In this document: positions 16,337-25,142 of the stretch, piece by piece | Position numbering within the stretch: position 1 is the stretch's first letter | Layout of the letters: each line of letters opens with the position of its first letter | Assembly: GCF_000719775.1 (NCBI RefSeq) | Contig: NZ_JOHR01000007.1 | Location: forward strand, 310,001 to 374,000 | Direction of reading: 5' to 3' | Length of the DNA stretch: 64,000 nucleotides | Origin: Streptomyces sp. NRRL F-5135 | Lineage (GTDB): Bacteria > Actinomycetota > Actinomycetes > Streptomycetales > Streptomycetaceae | The notes under the pieces: model-generated | Database searches by the model: none | Told to the model about the DNA's origin: nothing | Seen by the model: the letters and a program-made list of their open reading frames with translations, nothing else | Position numbers and translations under genes: made by a program

Positions 16337-18472
16337 GTGCCCCCGGATCACGCCGTCCCCGCATCCACCCTCGCCCCGGCTGCCGCTTCGACCGCGCCGA
16401 TCGGTGTCGAACAGGCCGAGGCCGCCCTGGTCGAGCACTATCCCCGGCTCGCCCGGATCGCCTATCTCCTCCTGCCGCCGTCCCTGGGCCGCAACCGACG
16501 CGTCCTGACGGCGCACGCCATCGTCCAGCGTTCCCTGCCGCGCGGGCGTGCGGTGCCTTCGGCCGCCACTCCGGCCGCCATCCCACGCGACCACCAACCG
16601 CCCGACGCCGCCTACCTCTTCCTACGGGAACGGGTCCTGCGCCGGGCACTGGCCGCCGGGCGGCCGGGGCACCGGCTCGCCCGACGGCTGCGCGTCGCCC
16701 CCTCGCCGCCCCTCCCCCGGGTCCTGGGGCTGCGGCTGTTCCCCCGGTCGGGCGGAGCGGACGAACTCGCCCTGGAGCGACGGCTGTCCGCGCTGTCCGG
16801 TCCGGCCCGCGCGGTGCTCGTCCTGCGTGTGCTGGAGGGTCTGTCCGAGGCCGAGGTACGCCACGCCCTGGCGGCGGCCGACGCGGCCGTGGACGTGGCG
16901 GCGGCGCTCGCCGAGGCGGACTGCGCCGGCCTCACCGCCCCGGGCACCGCGGACGCTCCCGGCACCGCGGGCGCCGCCCGGGACGCCCCGGGGAACGGCG
17001 CCCCCCGTGCGGACATGGCCGTCCTGCTGCGGTCGTCCGAGTTCGACCCCTGTTCCCTGCAGGCCGGACCCACCGACCTGATGAGCCGCCGCCGGCGCAC
17101 CAGGGCCACGGTGGCCGCCGCCGCGGCCCTGCTCCTGTGCGGGGCGTTCCTCGTACGGCCGGACGACGGCTGGGGCCCGGACGGCGCGGCGGCACCGGCG
17201 TACGCGCCGAACGCGGCGGCCCGCTCGGCGCTCGACCCGGCCGAGGTGGGGCGCGTCGCGCCCACGGCGTGGCGGACCGCCGTCCGTACCGACTTCTCCG
17301 TCTGGCCCGCCCGGGGGCGGCTGGCGGACGACCGCGCGCTGCTGCGGCGGGCGCTGGCGGTCTGGGCGAGGCCCGGCGCCTCGGTCCACGTCTCCACGGC
17401 CCCCGCGACACCGTCGGGGCCGCCGATGGGGCCGCCGCAGCTGCTGTACGCGGGAACGGTCGACACGGCCCGGGTGGTGCTCCTGTACGACGGGCTGCGG
17501 ATCGTACGGTACGCCGAGGCCGCGGACGGGCGAGAGCTGGCGGCCCTGGACTTCGCCCGGGTCGACGGCGCGGGCGAGGCCGACTCGGCGGCGCTGATCG
17601 TGGCCCGCTCCGACGGCAACGTCCGTTATCTGACCGCGCCGTGGGTGAGCGCCACGTCCGTACGCGACCTCCTCGATCCGCGCGCCCCGGCGCGTGCGCT
17701 GCGCAGGGACGCGGACGGGGTGACCGATCCGCTGGCGAGCCCGGCGATGGCCCGGGACTGCCGGACCTGGGACACGCTGGAGGTGCGGGGCGGGAGCCGC
17801 GATGAACGCGCGGGGCGGACAGTGAAGGCGACGAAGCGGGGGACGGAAGAGAAGGCGGAGAAGGCGGAGAAGGCGGAGAAGGCAGTGAACACCGCCCGGC
17901 TGTTCACGGATCTGGGTGAACTGACCCCGGCGAGGTTGACGTCGGGGCCACCCTCGGCGCCCCAGGACCTACTGGTCGAGAAGGAGGCCGACGCGGACCG
18001 CGCCGCCTGGGCGCGGACCGCCTGTCTGCTGCCCGCCGTACGGATGCACGGCGTACGGTCCGTGAACTCCTGGCGGTACGCGACACAGCCCCTGCCCGAG
18101 GCCAACGGCACGGCCGACTGGCTGTGCACCCGCGCCGAGACCTGGCGAGGCCCGGGCGGCCGGGTCCTGGCCCAGTTCCAGGCCCCTGCGCGACGGCCCA
18201 CCGCGCCGGGCGCGGTCGCGGCCCGGTCGGTGGACTCCCCGGCCTGCGGGCCCCGGGACGAGCGCGTGGTCGCCGGAGTGCTGTGGAAGTCACGCGGCGG
18301 CCGGTGGTACGTCCTGGCGGCGGGCGGCCCGGGCACGGCGGCGCTGGAGGTGTCGGGCGGTGTGACGGGCAGCGCGCGCGGCCGGCTGCTGGCCGTACCG
18401 GCGAAGGAGGGCGCGCACGCGGAGCTGTACGGGCGCGCGGCGGACGGAACGAGACTGGATCCGCCGCGCTGA
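16337..18472 (+). CDS. Membrane protein with degenerate sigma-70-like N-terminal region
   Basis: A 711-aa protein from a GTG start. Residues 24-50 (EQAEAALVEHYPRLARIAYL) look like ECF sigma region 2. Residues 143-195 (LERRLSALSGPARAVLVLRV then LEGLSEAEV) look like sigma region 4, but the recognition helix is replaced by Ala/Asp-rich sequence. A single transmembrane helix follows (about 256-273, after MSRRRRTR), then a ~435-residue outer part with several Cys and a Lys/Glu/Ala repeat (9-bp repeat near 17850-17885). It appears to be a membrane-anchored protein with an inactive sigma-like cytoplasmic domain. The outer region is unknown to me. Confidence 0.7.
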   Translation: MPPDHAVPASTLAPAAASTAPIGVEQAEAALVEHYPRLARIAYLLLPPSLGRNRRVLTAHAIVQRSLPRGRAVPSAATPAAIPRDHQPPDAAYLFLRERVLRRALAAGRPGHRLARRLRVAPSPPLPRVLGLRLFPRSGGADELALERRLSALSGPARAVLVLRVLEGLSEAEVRHALAAADAAVDVAAALAEADCAGLTAPGTADAPGTAGAARDAPGNGAPRADMAVLLRSSEFDPCSLQAGPTDLMSRRRRTRATVAAAAALLLCGAFLVRPDDGWGPDGAAAPAYAPNAAARSALDPAEVGRVAPTAWRTAVRTDFSVWPARGRLADDRALLRRALAVWARPGASVHVSTAPATPSGPPMGPPQLLYAGTVDTARVVLLYDGLRIVRYAEAADGRELAALDFARVDGAGEADSAALIVARSDGNVRYLTAPWVSATSVRDLLDPRAPARALRRDADGVTDPLASPAMARDCRTWDTLEVRGGSRDERAGRTVKATKRGTEEKAEKAEKAEKAVNTARLFTDLGELTPARLTSGPPSAPQDLLVEKEADADRAAWARTACLLPAVRMHGVRSVNSWRYATQPLPEANGTADWLCTRAETWRGPGGRVLAQFQAPARRPTAPGAVAARSVDSPACGPRDERVVAGVLWKSRGGRWYVLAAGGPGTAALEVSGGVTGSARGRLLAVPAKEGAHAELYGRAADGTRLDPPR

Positions 18473-18494
18473 CGTGCACGGGCGGGCCCGCGAT

Positions 18495-18815
18495 TCAGGG
18501 CAGCAGCCAGTCCGCCCCCAAGGTCGCGAGCAGGCCGGCGCCCAGGAGCCAGGTGCCCAGCCTGGTGCGGCCGTTCCGGCTCAGTTCGATCACCACACCG
18601 CACAGGATCATCGCCAGCCCGTACACGCCGACCACCAGGACCGAGGTCCGTTCCGCCAGCCGGTAGGCCAGCAGCGCGGCCAGGGTGACCAGCAGCGCGG
18701 AGGCCATCGCGACCCGGATCAGGCGCGCTTGACGGGGCGTCAGTCCGGGGCCGGGACCCGGCTCGTCCGGTTCTTCCTCGACGCGTCCCGTCTCTTCCCC
18801 CTCAGCTGCGCTCAT
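18495..18815 (-). CDS. Small membrane protein (106 aa), hypothetical
   Basis: An acidic, Pro-rich N-terminus (1-25) precedes three hydrophobic segments: ASALLVTLAALLAYRLAE, then VLVVGVYGLAMILCGVVIEL, then LLGAGLLATLGADWLLP at the end. No catalytic motif is visible. It is convergent with the sigma-like gene (22 bp apart) and divergent from a TetR gene that may regulate it. Confidence 0.7.
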   Translation of the reverse strand: MSAAEGEETGRVEEEPDEPGPGPGLTPRQARLIRVAMASALLVTLAALLAYRLAERTSVLVVGVYGLAMILCGVVIELSRNGRTRLGTWLLGAGLLATLGADWLLP

Positions 18816-18852
18816 GAACCGGGAGCGTAACGGACATCTTCCACAAGCAGGC

Positions 18853-18858
18853 GGTTAG
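18853..18858 (+). promoter_or_regulatory. Candidate -10 box (TAGGCT) for leaderless TetR gene
   Basis: TAGGCT lies 9 nt before the ATG at 18868 and there is no purine-rich ribosome site between them. This spacing would place transcription start close to the start codon. Confidence 0.4.
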
Positions 18859-18867
18859 GCTGGTCAT

Positions 18868-19641
18868 ATGACCACCGGGGTTCGCCGCAGGATGGGTGTC
18901 GAAGAGCGGAAACAACAGCTGATCGGTGTGGCGCTGGAGCTGTTCAGCCACCGGTCCCCCGACGATGTCTCGATCGACGAGATCGCGGCCGCCGCCGGGA
19001 TCTCCCGGCCGCTCGTCTACCACTACTTCCCCGGCAAGCGGAGCCTGTACGAGGCGGCTCTGCGGCGGGCCGCCGACGATCTCGCCACGCGCTTCGTGGA
19101 GCCCCGGGAGGGGCCGCTGGGCGCGCGGCTGCTCCGGGTCATGGCGCGGTACTTCGACTTCGTGGAGGAGCACGGCCCGGGATTCTTCGCGCTGATGCGG
19201 GGCGGCCCTGCGGCCGGGGCCTCGTCGTCCACCGCCCACGCGCTGATCGACGGGGTGCGGCAGGCCGCGTACGAGCAGCTCCTCGGCCATCTCGGGGTGG
19301 CCCGGCCGTCCGCGCGGCTCGAACTGGTCGTCCGCTCCTGGGTGTCGCTGGCCGAGTCGACGGCGCTGCTCTGGCTGGACGGACGGCGGGTGCCGCGCGC
19401 GGAACTTCAGGTGCGGCTGGTGCACGACTTCGGCGCGCTGACGGCCGTGAGCGCCGCGTACGACGAGGAGACGGCCGTGGTCCTGCGGCGGGTCCTTGCG
19501 GACGAGCCGGCCGACGGCCCGTTCGGGGACCTCGTCGGCCGGCTGGGCACCCTGCTGGCCCCGCCGGCGGCCACCCCCGCGCCGACGAACGCGGACCGGA
19601 ACGACGCGCCGCCCGCCCGGCCGATGCCGGTACAGGTATAG
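18868..19641 (+). CDS. TetR/AcrR-family transcriptional regulator
   Basis: A 257-aa protein. The N-terminal helix-turn-helix spans about residues 10-58, with DDVSIDEIAAAAGISRPLVY followed by HYFPGKRSLYEAAL, a near-consensus TetR DNA-binding domain. The ligand-binding half is helical, with FFALMRGG and RSWVSLAESTALLWLDG. The C-terminal ~40 residues are Pro/Ala-rich and disordered. It is divergent from the 106-aa membrane gene (52 bp between starts), the usual arrangement for a local repressor. The ligand is unknown. Confidence 0.92.
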   Translation: MTTGVRRRMGVEERKQQLIGVALELFSHRSPDDVSIDEIAAAAGISRPLVYHYFPGKRSLYEAALRRAADDLATRFVEPREGPLGARLLRVMARYFDFVEEHGPGFFALMRGGPAAGASSSTAHALIDGVRQAAYEQLLGHLGVARPSARLELVVRSWVSLAESTALLWLDGRRVPRAELQVRLVHDFGALTAVSAAYDEETAVVLRRVLADEPADGPFGDLVGRLGTLLAPPAATPAPTNADRNDAPPARPMPVQV

Positions 19642-19678
19642 GCGGACGCCGGGCGCGTCCGCGCGACACCGGCGCCCG

Positions 19679-20371
19679 CTAGCCGTACACGACACTCACC
19701 CGCGTGAAGCCGAGCGAGCGCAGCAGGCCCTGGAGCATGCTCGTGGTGTTCTTCTCCGCGCGCGAGGTCAGTTCGCTCTCCTCGGCCGCCTCCGCGATAT
19801 GCCGCGCGGCCAGCCTGTTCACCGCCCGTTCGTCCGCCGGGTTGTCCGAGAAGAGGTCACCGAGCCGGTCCAGCAGCCCCCGCTCCTTGGACACCGCGTA
19901 CGAACGCTCCGGATCGAGCGCCGCCCTGCCCAGCCGGGCGTGCGGCAGGCGGATCGCCGCGGACGTCCGCGCCTCGTCGGTCGTCACGCTGTCCGGGCCG
20001 ATCCCCGCGAAGTCGACGTAGGCGCTCACGCTCCCCGCTCCGACGTAGAGCGTCCGGGAGCCGCGGATCGCGTCGGGGAGCCACTTGGCGTCCTTCTCCA
20101 GGTCGACCACCACCTGGAAGTTGCCCGAGGCGGCCTCGTAGCGGTCCAGGTCCTGAATGGATTCGAGCAGGGCCGGGCCCGTACGGTCGTGGGTCTCCTC
20201 GCCGAGGAAATCGCCGAGCCCGGGCAGCGCGTCGAGCCGGCTGCCCAGGAAGAGCAGCGCGAACACGACGACCAGGGCCAGGGGCAGCTTGCCCCACCAG
20301 GGCAGGCGCGCCCTCCGTGCCCCTTTCCGGGGCTCCGCCTGCCGTGCGTCGTTCACTTCGGTGGACGTCAT
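19679..20371 (-). CDS. DUF4230-domain membrane protein
   Basis: A 230-aa protein with a basic cytoplasmic N-terminus (1-25), one transmembrane helix (about 27-45, LPLALVVVFALLFLG) and an outer domain matching DUF4230: a GNFQVVVDLEKD strand, IRGSRTLYVGAGSVSAYVDF, and a C-terminal SLGFTRVSVVYG. DUF4230 proteins are common single-pass surface proteins of unknown role. It ends 37 bp from the convergent TetR gene. Confidence 0.85.
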   Translation of the reverse strand: MTSTEVNDARQAEPRKGARRARLPWWGKLPLALVVVFALLFLGSRLDALPGLGDFLGEETHDRTGPALLESIQDLDRYEAASGNFQVVVDLEKDAKWLPDAIRGSRTLYVGAGSVSAYVDFAGIGPDSVTTDEARTSAAIRLPHARLGRAALDPERSYAVSKERGLLDRLGDLFSDNPADERAVNRLAARHIAEAAEESELTSRAEKNTTSMLQGLLRSLGFTRVSVVYG

Positions 20372-20508
20372 AGGGAACAGATGTCCCGCCCCTGACGGTT
20401 CACACGGTCACAAGGGCAACGGTTCCGGGCGACCTGCTCGCAACTTCCCCTCCCTGGACGGGTGTCCGCCGACGTGAGCGGACCGACGTGCCATACGATC
20501 CCGGCGTC

Positions 20509-23010
20509 CTACGGTGTCCTCAGCTCGCCCGGTGGCAGATGCCCTTCCAGCACCCGGGCCAGCCCGCGCGTGCCGTCCCCCGCCAGCCCCCGGCGGAAGG
20601 CCTCCTCGTACGCCGAGTCCCCGGCCGCCGCGCGCGCCTGCCGTTCGCACTCCGAGCGGACAGCCGCCAGTTCGGGCGTGCCGCGCCGCGGGTGGCCGAC
20701 CATGCGCCAGAACGCCTGGCCGGTGCCGTACGCGTACGCCGCCCGCTCACCGTCCCCCTGCGCGGCGATCGCCGCCGCCAGCAGGTCGAGGCCGAGCGCG
20801 ATCCCGAAGCTGTCCCGGACCAGCTCCTTGCCGGCGATCATGGAGCGGGCGTGCGCCTCCGCCTCGTACGGCCGGTCCTGGAGCAGGTGCACCAGCGCGA
20901 GCTGGTAGTCGGCGTAGGCGCGGGTCCACCGCTCGCCGTGGTCCAGGCACACCCGGCGCAGCTCGGCGGCCTCCTCGCCGGCCTCGTCGAGCCGGTCGAG
21001 CGCGGTGAGCGCGAACACCCGGGCCAGTCGGCAGCGCAGCTGGGACGGCGAGTCGAAGGCATCGCCCGGGTGGGCGCGCAGGGCCCGGTCGGCGACGGTG
21101 TGGGCGGCCTGGGCGCGGCCCATCATCAGGCAGCTGAGGCTGAGGAGGTAGGCGGCGGACAGCATCGACTCCGGGTGCTGGTCGTGCCACGCGGCGACAC
21201 CGCACCGCTCGCCCAGCCGGTGCGCGCCACGGGCGTCCCCCTGGAGCAGGACGGTGACGCCGAGCGCCCAGATGGCGCGGGTCCGCTGCGGTCCCGCGGT
21301 GGGGTCGCCGTCGAGCGCGCGCTCCAGGTATCCGCGGGCCTCGTGCAGATGGCCGGAGCAGCTCCAGAAGAAGCCGACGCGCCCGGCCATCTCCAGGGCT
21401 GTCGGCGGGTCCGCGACGAGGAGGTGGTCCAGGGCCGCGCACAGGTCGGCGTGGGAGTCGGCGATCCGCGCGTACCAGGCGACCTGTTCGGGCCCCGCCC
21501 AGCCGTCGTGGGCCCGGCGTACGAGATCGGCGAAGCGGGCCGCGTGCCGGTCGGCGAGGGGCCGTGCCTCGCCGAGTTCGTCCAGCCACATGCCGCCGTA
21601 CTCGCGCAGGGTGTCGAGCATCCGGTAGCGGGTTCCCTCCCGGCGCAGGACGGACTGGCCGACGAGCCCGTTCAGCGCCGGGCCGACGGCGTCGGCGGAG
21701 AGCGGTCCGCCGGCGCAGACGGCCCGCGCGTCGGCCTCGTCGACCTCGCCGCGGAAGACGGAGAGCCGCGCCCACAGCAGCCGTTCCAGCGGCGCGCACA
21801 GTTCGTGGCTCCAGCCGACGGCGGTGCGCAGGGCGCGGTGGCGCTGGGGCCAGCGGGTCTCGTCGGTGAGCAGGTCGAGGCGGGGGGTGTCGGTGCGGGT
21901 GCCGGTGCGGCTGCCGGTGCGCGTGTCCGTCCGGGGGCCGGCGGGTGTGCCGTCGCGTGTATCGGTGGGGGAAGTGGTGTGTGTACCAGCGGGGGAAGTG
22001 GTGTGGGAGGTGGTGCGGGTGCCGGTGGGGACACCGGTGTGAGCGCCGGGCCGGAGTGTGGCCGTGAGACCGTCGAGACGGGAGACGAGCCGGTCCGCGA
22101 TCTCCTCCACGGAGTTGTCGGCGAGCCGGGCGCAGGCGAGTTCGACGGCGAGCGGAATGCCTTCGAGCTGATGGCAGATCCGCACGGCGGCGGCCGCGTG
22201 ACGGGGGTCCTCCAGTGAGATCCGGGGCGCGGACCGGGCCGCGCGGTCACGGAAGAGCTGGAGCACCGCGTCGTCGTTGTCCAGGGGCAGCGGCTGCACT
22301 TCGACGGCGTGTTCGCCCTTGGTGCCCAGCGGCTGCCGGCTGGTGGCGAGGACGGTCAGGCCGGGCGCGGCGGTGAGCAGTTCGCCGACCAGGTGCGCGC
22401 AGGCGGGCGCCAGCCGCTCGCAGGAATCGAGGACGAGCAGGAGCCGCCGGGGCGCGAGCCATTCGCACAGGGCCTCGATGGGCATGCGCAGGGAGTGGTC
22501 GTACAGTCCGACGGCGTCGGAGACGGTGCTCAGCAGCAGCCGTTCATCGTAGAGCGGGGAGAGGTCGGCCCACCAGGCGCCGTCGGGGTGGTGCAACCGC
22601 TCGCGACGGCCCGCCCACGCACCCGCGCCAGTGCCCGTGCCCGGACCGGCGCCCCGGCGGCCCGCGCCCGAACCCGTACTTCTGCTCGAACCGGCTCCCG
22701 GGTAGCCGTCGCCCGCCCCCGAGCCGGCTCCCCGGTGGGCCGCGCCCGTGCCGGTGTCCGGTCGGCCCGCGCGGGGCAGCAGGTCCGGCAGGCCGCCGGG
22801 CGGTCCCGCCGGCCGGCCGGCCGCGCGGCGGGCGGCGCGTTCGGCGGCGCGCAGCGCGAGCCGGCTCTTGCCCACCCCGCCGCTGCCCGTCAGGGTGACC
22901 AGCCGGTGCTCGGCCAACGCGCGCTCCAGCAGGATCAGTTCAGTCCTGCGTCCGACAAAACTTGTCGTCTCTTCGGGAATGTTCCCCACCACGGGGACAG
23001 TCTGGACCAC
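20509..23010 (-). CDS. Large NB-ARC-type ATPase with TPR-like C-terminus, no DNA-binding domain
   Basis: An 833-aa protein from a GTG start, beginning VPVVGNIPEETTSFVGR, the usual opening of AfsR/LuxR-type ATPase modules. Walker A is GSGGVGKS (42-49). LLLVLDSCERL is Walker B, and LTVLATSRQPLG the sensor block. A long low-complexity insertion (about residues 60-110) and a Thr/Arg/Pro repeat (about 320-375) interrupt the ATPase. The C-terminal half has TPR-like helical repeats and ends without a LuxR helix-turn-helix; there is no SARP/BTAD domain at the N-terminus either. It is probably a signal-transducing ATPase acting with a separate regulator. It overlaps no neighbour. Confidence 0.8.
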   Translation of the reverse strand: MVQTVPVVGNIPEETTSFVGRRTELILLERALAEHRLVTLTGSGGVGKSRLALRAAERAARRAAGRPAGPPGGLPDLLPRAGRPDTGTGAAHRGAGSGAGDGYPGAGSSRSTGSGAGRRGAGPGTGTGAGAWAGRRERLHHPDGAWWADLSPLYDERLLLSTVSDAVGLYDHSLRMPIEALCEWLAPRRLLLVLDSCERLAPACAHLVGELLTAAPGLTVLATSRQPLGTKGEHAVEVQPLPLDNDDAVLQLFRDRAARSAPRISLEDPRHAAAAVRICHQLEGIPLAVELACARLADNSVEEIADRLVSRLDGLTATLRPGAHTGVPTGTRTTSHTTSPAGTHTTSPTDTRDGTPAGPRTDTRTGSRTGTRTDTPRLDLLTDETRWPQRHRALRTAVGWSHELCAPLERLLWARLSVFRGEVDEADARAVCAGGPLSADAVGPALNGLVGQSVLRREGTRYRMLDTLREYGGMWLDELGEARPLADRHAARFADLVRRAHDGWAGPEQVAWYARIADSHADLCAALDHLLVADPPTALEMAGRVGFFWSCSGHLHEARGYLERALDGDPTAGPQRTRAIWALGVTVLLQGDARGAHRLGERCGVAAWHDQHPESMLSAAYLLSLSCLMMGRAQAAHTVADRALRAHPGDAFDSPSQLRCRLARVFALTALDRLDEAGEEAAELRRVCLDHGERWTRAYADYQLALVHLLQDRPYEAEAHARSMIAGKELVRDSFGIALGLDLLAAAIAAQGDGERAAYAYGTGQAFWRMVGHPRRGTPELAAVRSECERQARAAAGDSAYEEAFRRGLAGDGTRGLARVLEGHLPPGELRTP

Positions 23011-23050
23011 TCGCGCCCCAGCCCTGACACCTGTGATTGGAAACAGTCAG

Positions 23051-23083
23051 AAACGACCGAGAGTGACTCTCGAACGGTCGTTT
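23051..23083 (-). terminator. Stem-loop between the oxidoreductase and ATPase genes
   Basis: AAACGACC and GGTCGTTT form an outer stem around an inner GAGAG/CTCTC hairpin. It is downstream of the 23146 stop and upstream of the ATPase start, both on the minus strand, so terminator and operator are both possible. Confidence 0.45.
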
Positions 23084-23145
23084 GCGACCATGCGGCCGCG
23101 TATGACACGCGCTGTCAGCCGCCTACGGCCGCCGCCGACCGCACC

Positions 23146-24102
23146 TCACACCACCTGGATGACATGTTTCCCACGGACCCCGCCGGCCTCCAGCGCCCCA
23201 TGGGCGACGGCGACGTCCGCGAGGGGGTGAACGGTGTCGACCACGGGGCGGATGTCACCGTTCCGCACGTGACGGGCCAGTTCGGCGAACAGTCCGTGCG
23301 GCGGCAGGCCCGCGAAGAAGCGCACGCGCCGGGAGCCGTGCACGGCCGAGGCGAGGAGGTAGGACAGGCTCGCGAGCATGCGGTCCGTGTCGAAGGCGAT
23401 GGCCACCATGCGCCCGCCGGGGGCCAGCAGCCGGCGGAAAACCCGGTGCTGAGTGCCGACGGTGTCCATGATGACGTCGAACTCGCCCAGTTCGGAGGGG
23501 CGGACCGTCCGGTGGTCCAGGACCTCGTCCGCGCCCAGCCCGCGCACGAAGTCGTGGTTCTTCGCGCCGGCGAGTGCGGTGACGTGCGCACCGTAGAGCT
23601 TGCCGAACTGGACCGCGACGCTGCCGACTCCGCCGCTGCCGCCGCGCACCAGAAGGCGTTCTCCGGGCTCGATGCGGGCCTTGTGGCGCAGGGCGTTGAT
23701 CGACGTCATACCGCCCGCCAGCAGGGACACGGCCTCCACCGCGGTGAGGTTGTCCGGGGCGGGGCCCACCATCCGGGGGCGGACGGCCACGTACTCCGCC
23801 GCGCTGCCGAGCGACGTCCCCAGCGTCCCCCACACCCGCTCACCCTCCCGTAGCCCGGTCACCGAGGAGCCGGTCCCGGCGATCTCGCCGACGAAGTCGA
23901 CCCCGACGCGCTGCGGGAAGCGGCGTCCCGTCACCAGCCGCATCTTCCCGGCCCGGCCGGCCAGTTCGCCGCCGTTCACGCCGACCGCGTGGACGCGGAC
24001 CAGCACCTCGCCGGGGCCCGCCTCCGGCACGGGTGCCCTGCCCTCGTACAGCACCTCCGGGGGGCCGTACCGGTCATAGAGGGCCACGCGCATCTCGTTC
24101 AT
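23146..24102 (-). CDS. NADPH:quinone oxidoreductase, zinc-independent MDR family
   Basis: A 318-aa protein. MRVALYDRYGPPEVL opens the MDR fold, GVDFVGEIAGTG is the substrate-domain block, and LLVRGGSGGVGSVAVQFGK is the nucleotide-binding loop (consensus G-x-GGVG). The usual zinc ligands are absent, which points to the zeta-crystallin-like group. The ATG at 24102 fits the conserved start; AGGATC precedes it. It is divergent from the TetR gene at 24234, its likely regulator; such pairs often respond to electrophiles or quinones. Confidence 0.9.
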   Translation of the reverse strand: MNEMRVALYDRYGPPEVLYEGRAPVPEAGPGEVLVRVHAVGVNGGELAGRAGKMRLVTGRRFPQRVGVDFVGEIAGTGSSVTGLREGERVWGTLGTSLGSAAEYVAVRPRMVGPAPDNLTAVEAVSLLAGGMTSINALRHKARIEPGERLLVRGGSGGVGSVAVQFGKLYGAHVTALAGAKNHDFVRGLGADEVLDHRTVRPSELGEFDVIMDTVGTQHRVFRRLLAPGGRMVAIAFDTDRMLASLSYLLASAVHGSRRVRFFAGLPPHGLFAELARHVRNGDIRPVVDTVHPLADVAVAHGALEAGGVRGKHVIQVV

Positions 24103-24220
24103 GGTCTGATCCTGTTCTCCGTCCGGGGAGCGGCGTACGGAAAAGGTCTTCGCGGAAGGGGCCTTCACCGCTCTCCCGACCACGCTAACGGCACAAACGG
24201 GCGACCCCTTCCGTTTACGC

Positions 24221-24226
24221 TAAAGT
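24221..24226 (+). promoter_or_regulatory. Candidate -10 box (TAAAGT) in the divergent oxidoreductase-TetR region
   Basis: TAAAGT is 7 nt before the ATG at 24234, without a Shine-Dalgarno, suggesting a leaderless TetR mRNA. The surrounding 24200-24233 sequence, unusually AT-rich for this window, is a likely operator region for the divergent pair. Confidence 0.4.
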
Positions 24227-24233
24227 GAGAGAC

Positions 24234-25040
24234 ATGCCTGCTCAGCGCTCTCAAAAGGCGGACCGGCCGGCCGATTCCGCCGACGGTCCCCGCCCGGTCG
24301 CCACGGCCTCGGGACCACGCGCCGCCACCGGACCACGCGCCGCCGCCGGGCTGCGCGCCGATGCCGGGCTGCGCGCCGATGCCGGGCTGCGCGCCGATGC
24401 CGGGCTGCGCGCCGATGCCGGGCTGCGCGCCGATGCCCGGCACAATCGCGACCGCATCCTGGAAGCCGCCCGCCAGGCCTTCACGACCCAGGGCATCGAC
24501 GTCCCCCTCACCGCCGTCGCCCGCCGCGCGGGCGTCGGCGCCGCCACGCTCTACCGGCACTTCCCCACCCGCGCCTCGCTCGTCACCGAGACCTTCGCCG
24601 AACAGCTCGACACCTGCGTCGCGGTCCTCGACGAAGCCCTGGAGGATCCCGATCCCTGGCGCGGGTTCCGCACCGTGGTCGAGAAGGTGTGCTCCATGCA
24701 GGCCGCCGACCGGGGCTTCACCGAGGCGTTCCTCTCCCGGTTCCCCGACGCCCTCGACCACGACCGCGCCCGCGCCCGCGCGGAGGACGGCCTCGCCCTG
24801 CTGATCCGGCGCGCCCAGGACGCCGGGCAGTTGCGGGCCGACTTCGACCTGAGCGACATGACCCTTCTTTTCCTGGCCAACTGCGGCGTCGGCGGGGGGG
24901 CCGGGCAGGCCGCACAGGCCGCGTCCCGGCGCCTGGTCGGCTTCTTCCTCCAGTCGTTCAGGGCCGGGAACACCGAGCCCCTGCCACCGCCCGCCCCGCT
25001 GGGACTGGACCAGCTCCCCCAGCCCCCGCCCCGCCGGTAG
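24234..25040 (+). CDS. TetR-family regulator with five GLRADA repeats
   Basis: A 268-aa protein. Residues 1-70 are disordered and end in five exact GLRADA hexapeptides. The helix-turn-helix follows (RHNRDRILEAARQAFTTQGI, then VPLTAVARRAGVGAATLYRH with FPTRASLV). The C-terminal domain contains LDLSDMTLLF-like helices and a Pro-rich tail. The DNA-binding domain normally sits at the extreme N-terminus in this family, so a 70-residue extension is unusual. A downstream internal start would also leave a complete TetR domain, but no better ribosome site is evident. It is divergent from the quinone oxidoreductase it probably controls. Confidence 0.85.
   Translation: MPAQRSQKADRPADSADGPRPVATASGPRAATGPRAAAGLRADAGLRADAGLRADAGLRADAGLRADARHNRDRILEAARQAFTTQGIDVPLTAVARRAGVGAATLYRHFPTRASLVTETFAEQLDTCVAVLDEALEDPDPWRGFRTVVEKVCSMQAADRGFTEAFLSRFPDALDHDRARARAEDGLALLIRRAQDAGQLRADFDLSDMTLLFLANCGVGGGAGQAAQAASRRLVGFFLQSFRAGNTEPLPPPAPLGLDQLPQPPPRR
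24348..24437. repeat. 18-bp tandem repeat, five exact copies
   Basis: GGGCTGCGCGCCGATGCC is repeated five times without a mismatch and in frame in the TetR gene. Perfect identity implies recent expansion, and copy number may vary between strains. Confidence 0.93.
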
Positions 25041-25142
25041 GCCGTACCCGCCCCGCCGCGCCCTGCCCGGGCGGCCGGCCGCTCCGGCGGCGGGATACGC
25101 GCACGATTCCTTCGAGTACGAGACCACGTACCTCTCGCGGCA

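Noticed and set aside
20509-23010. LuxR-family (MalT-like) activator
   Set aside because: The C-terminus lacks the LuxR helix-turn-helix, so only an ATPase/TPR protein is claimed.
24348-24437. CRISPR-like array
   Set aside because: Units are directly adjacent with no spacers and are in frame within a TetR gene.
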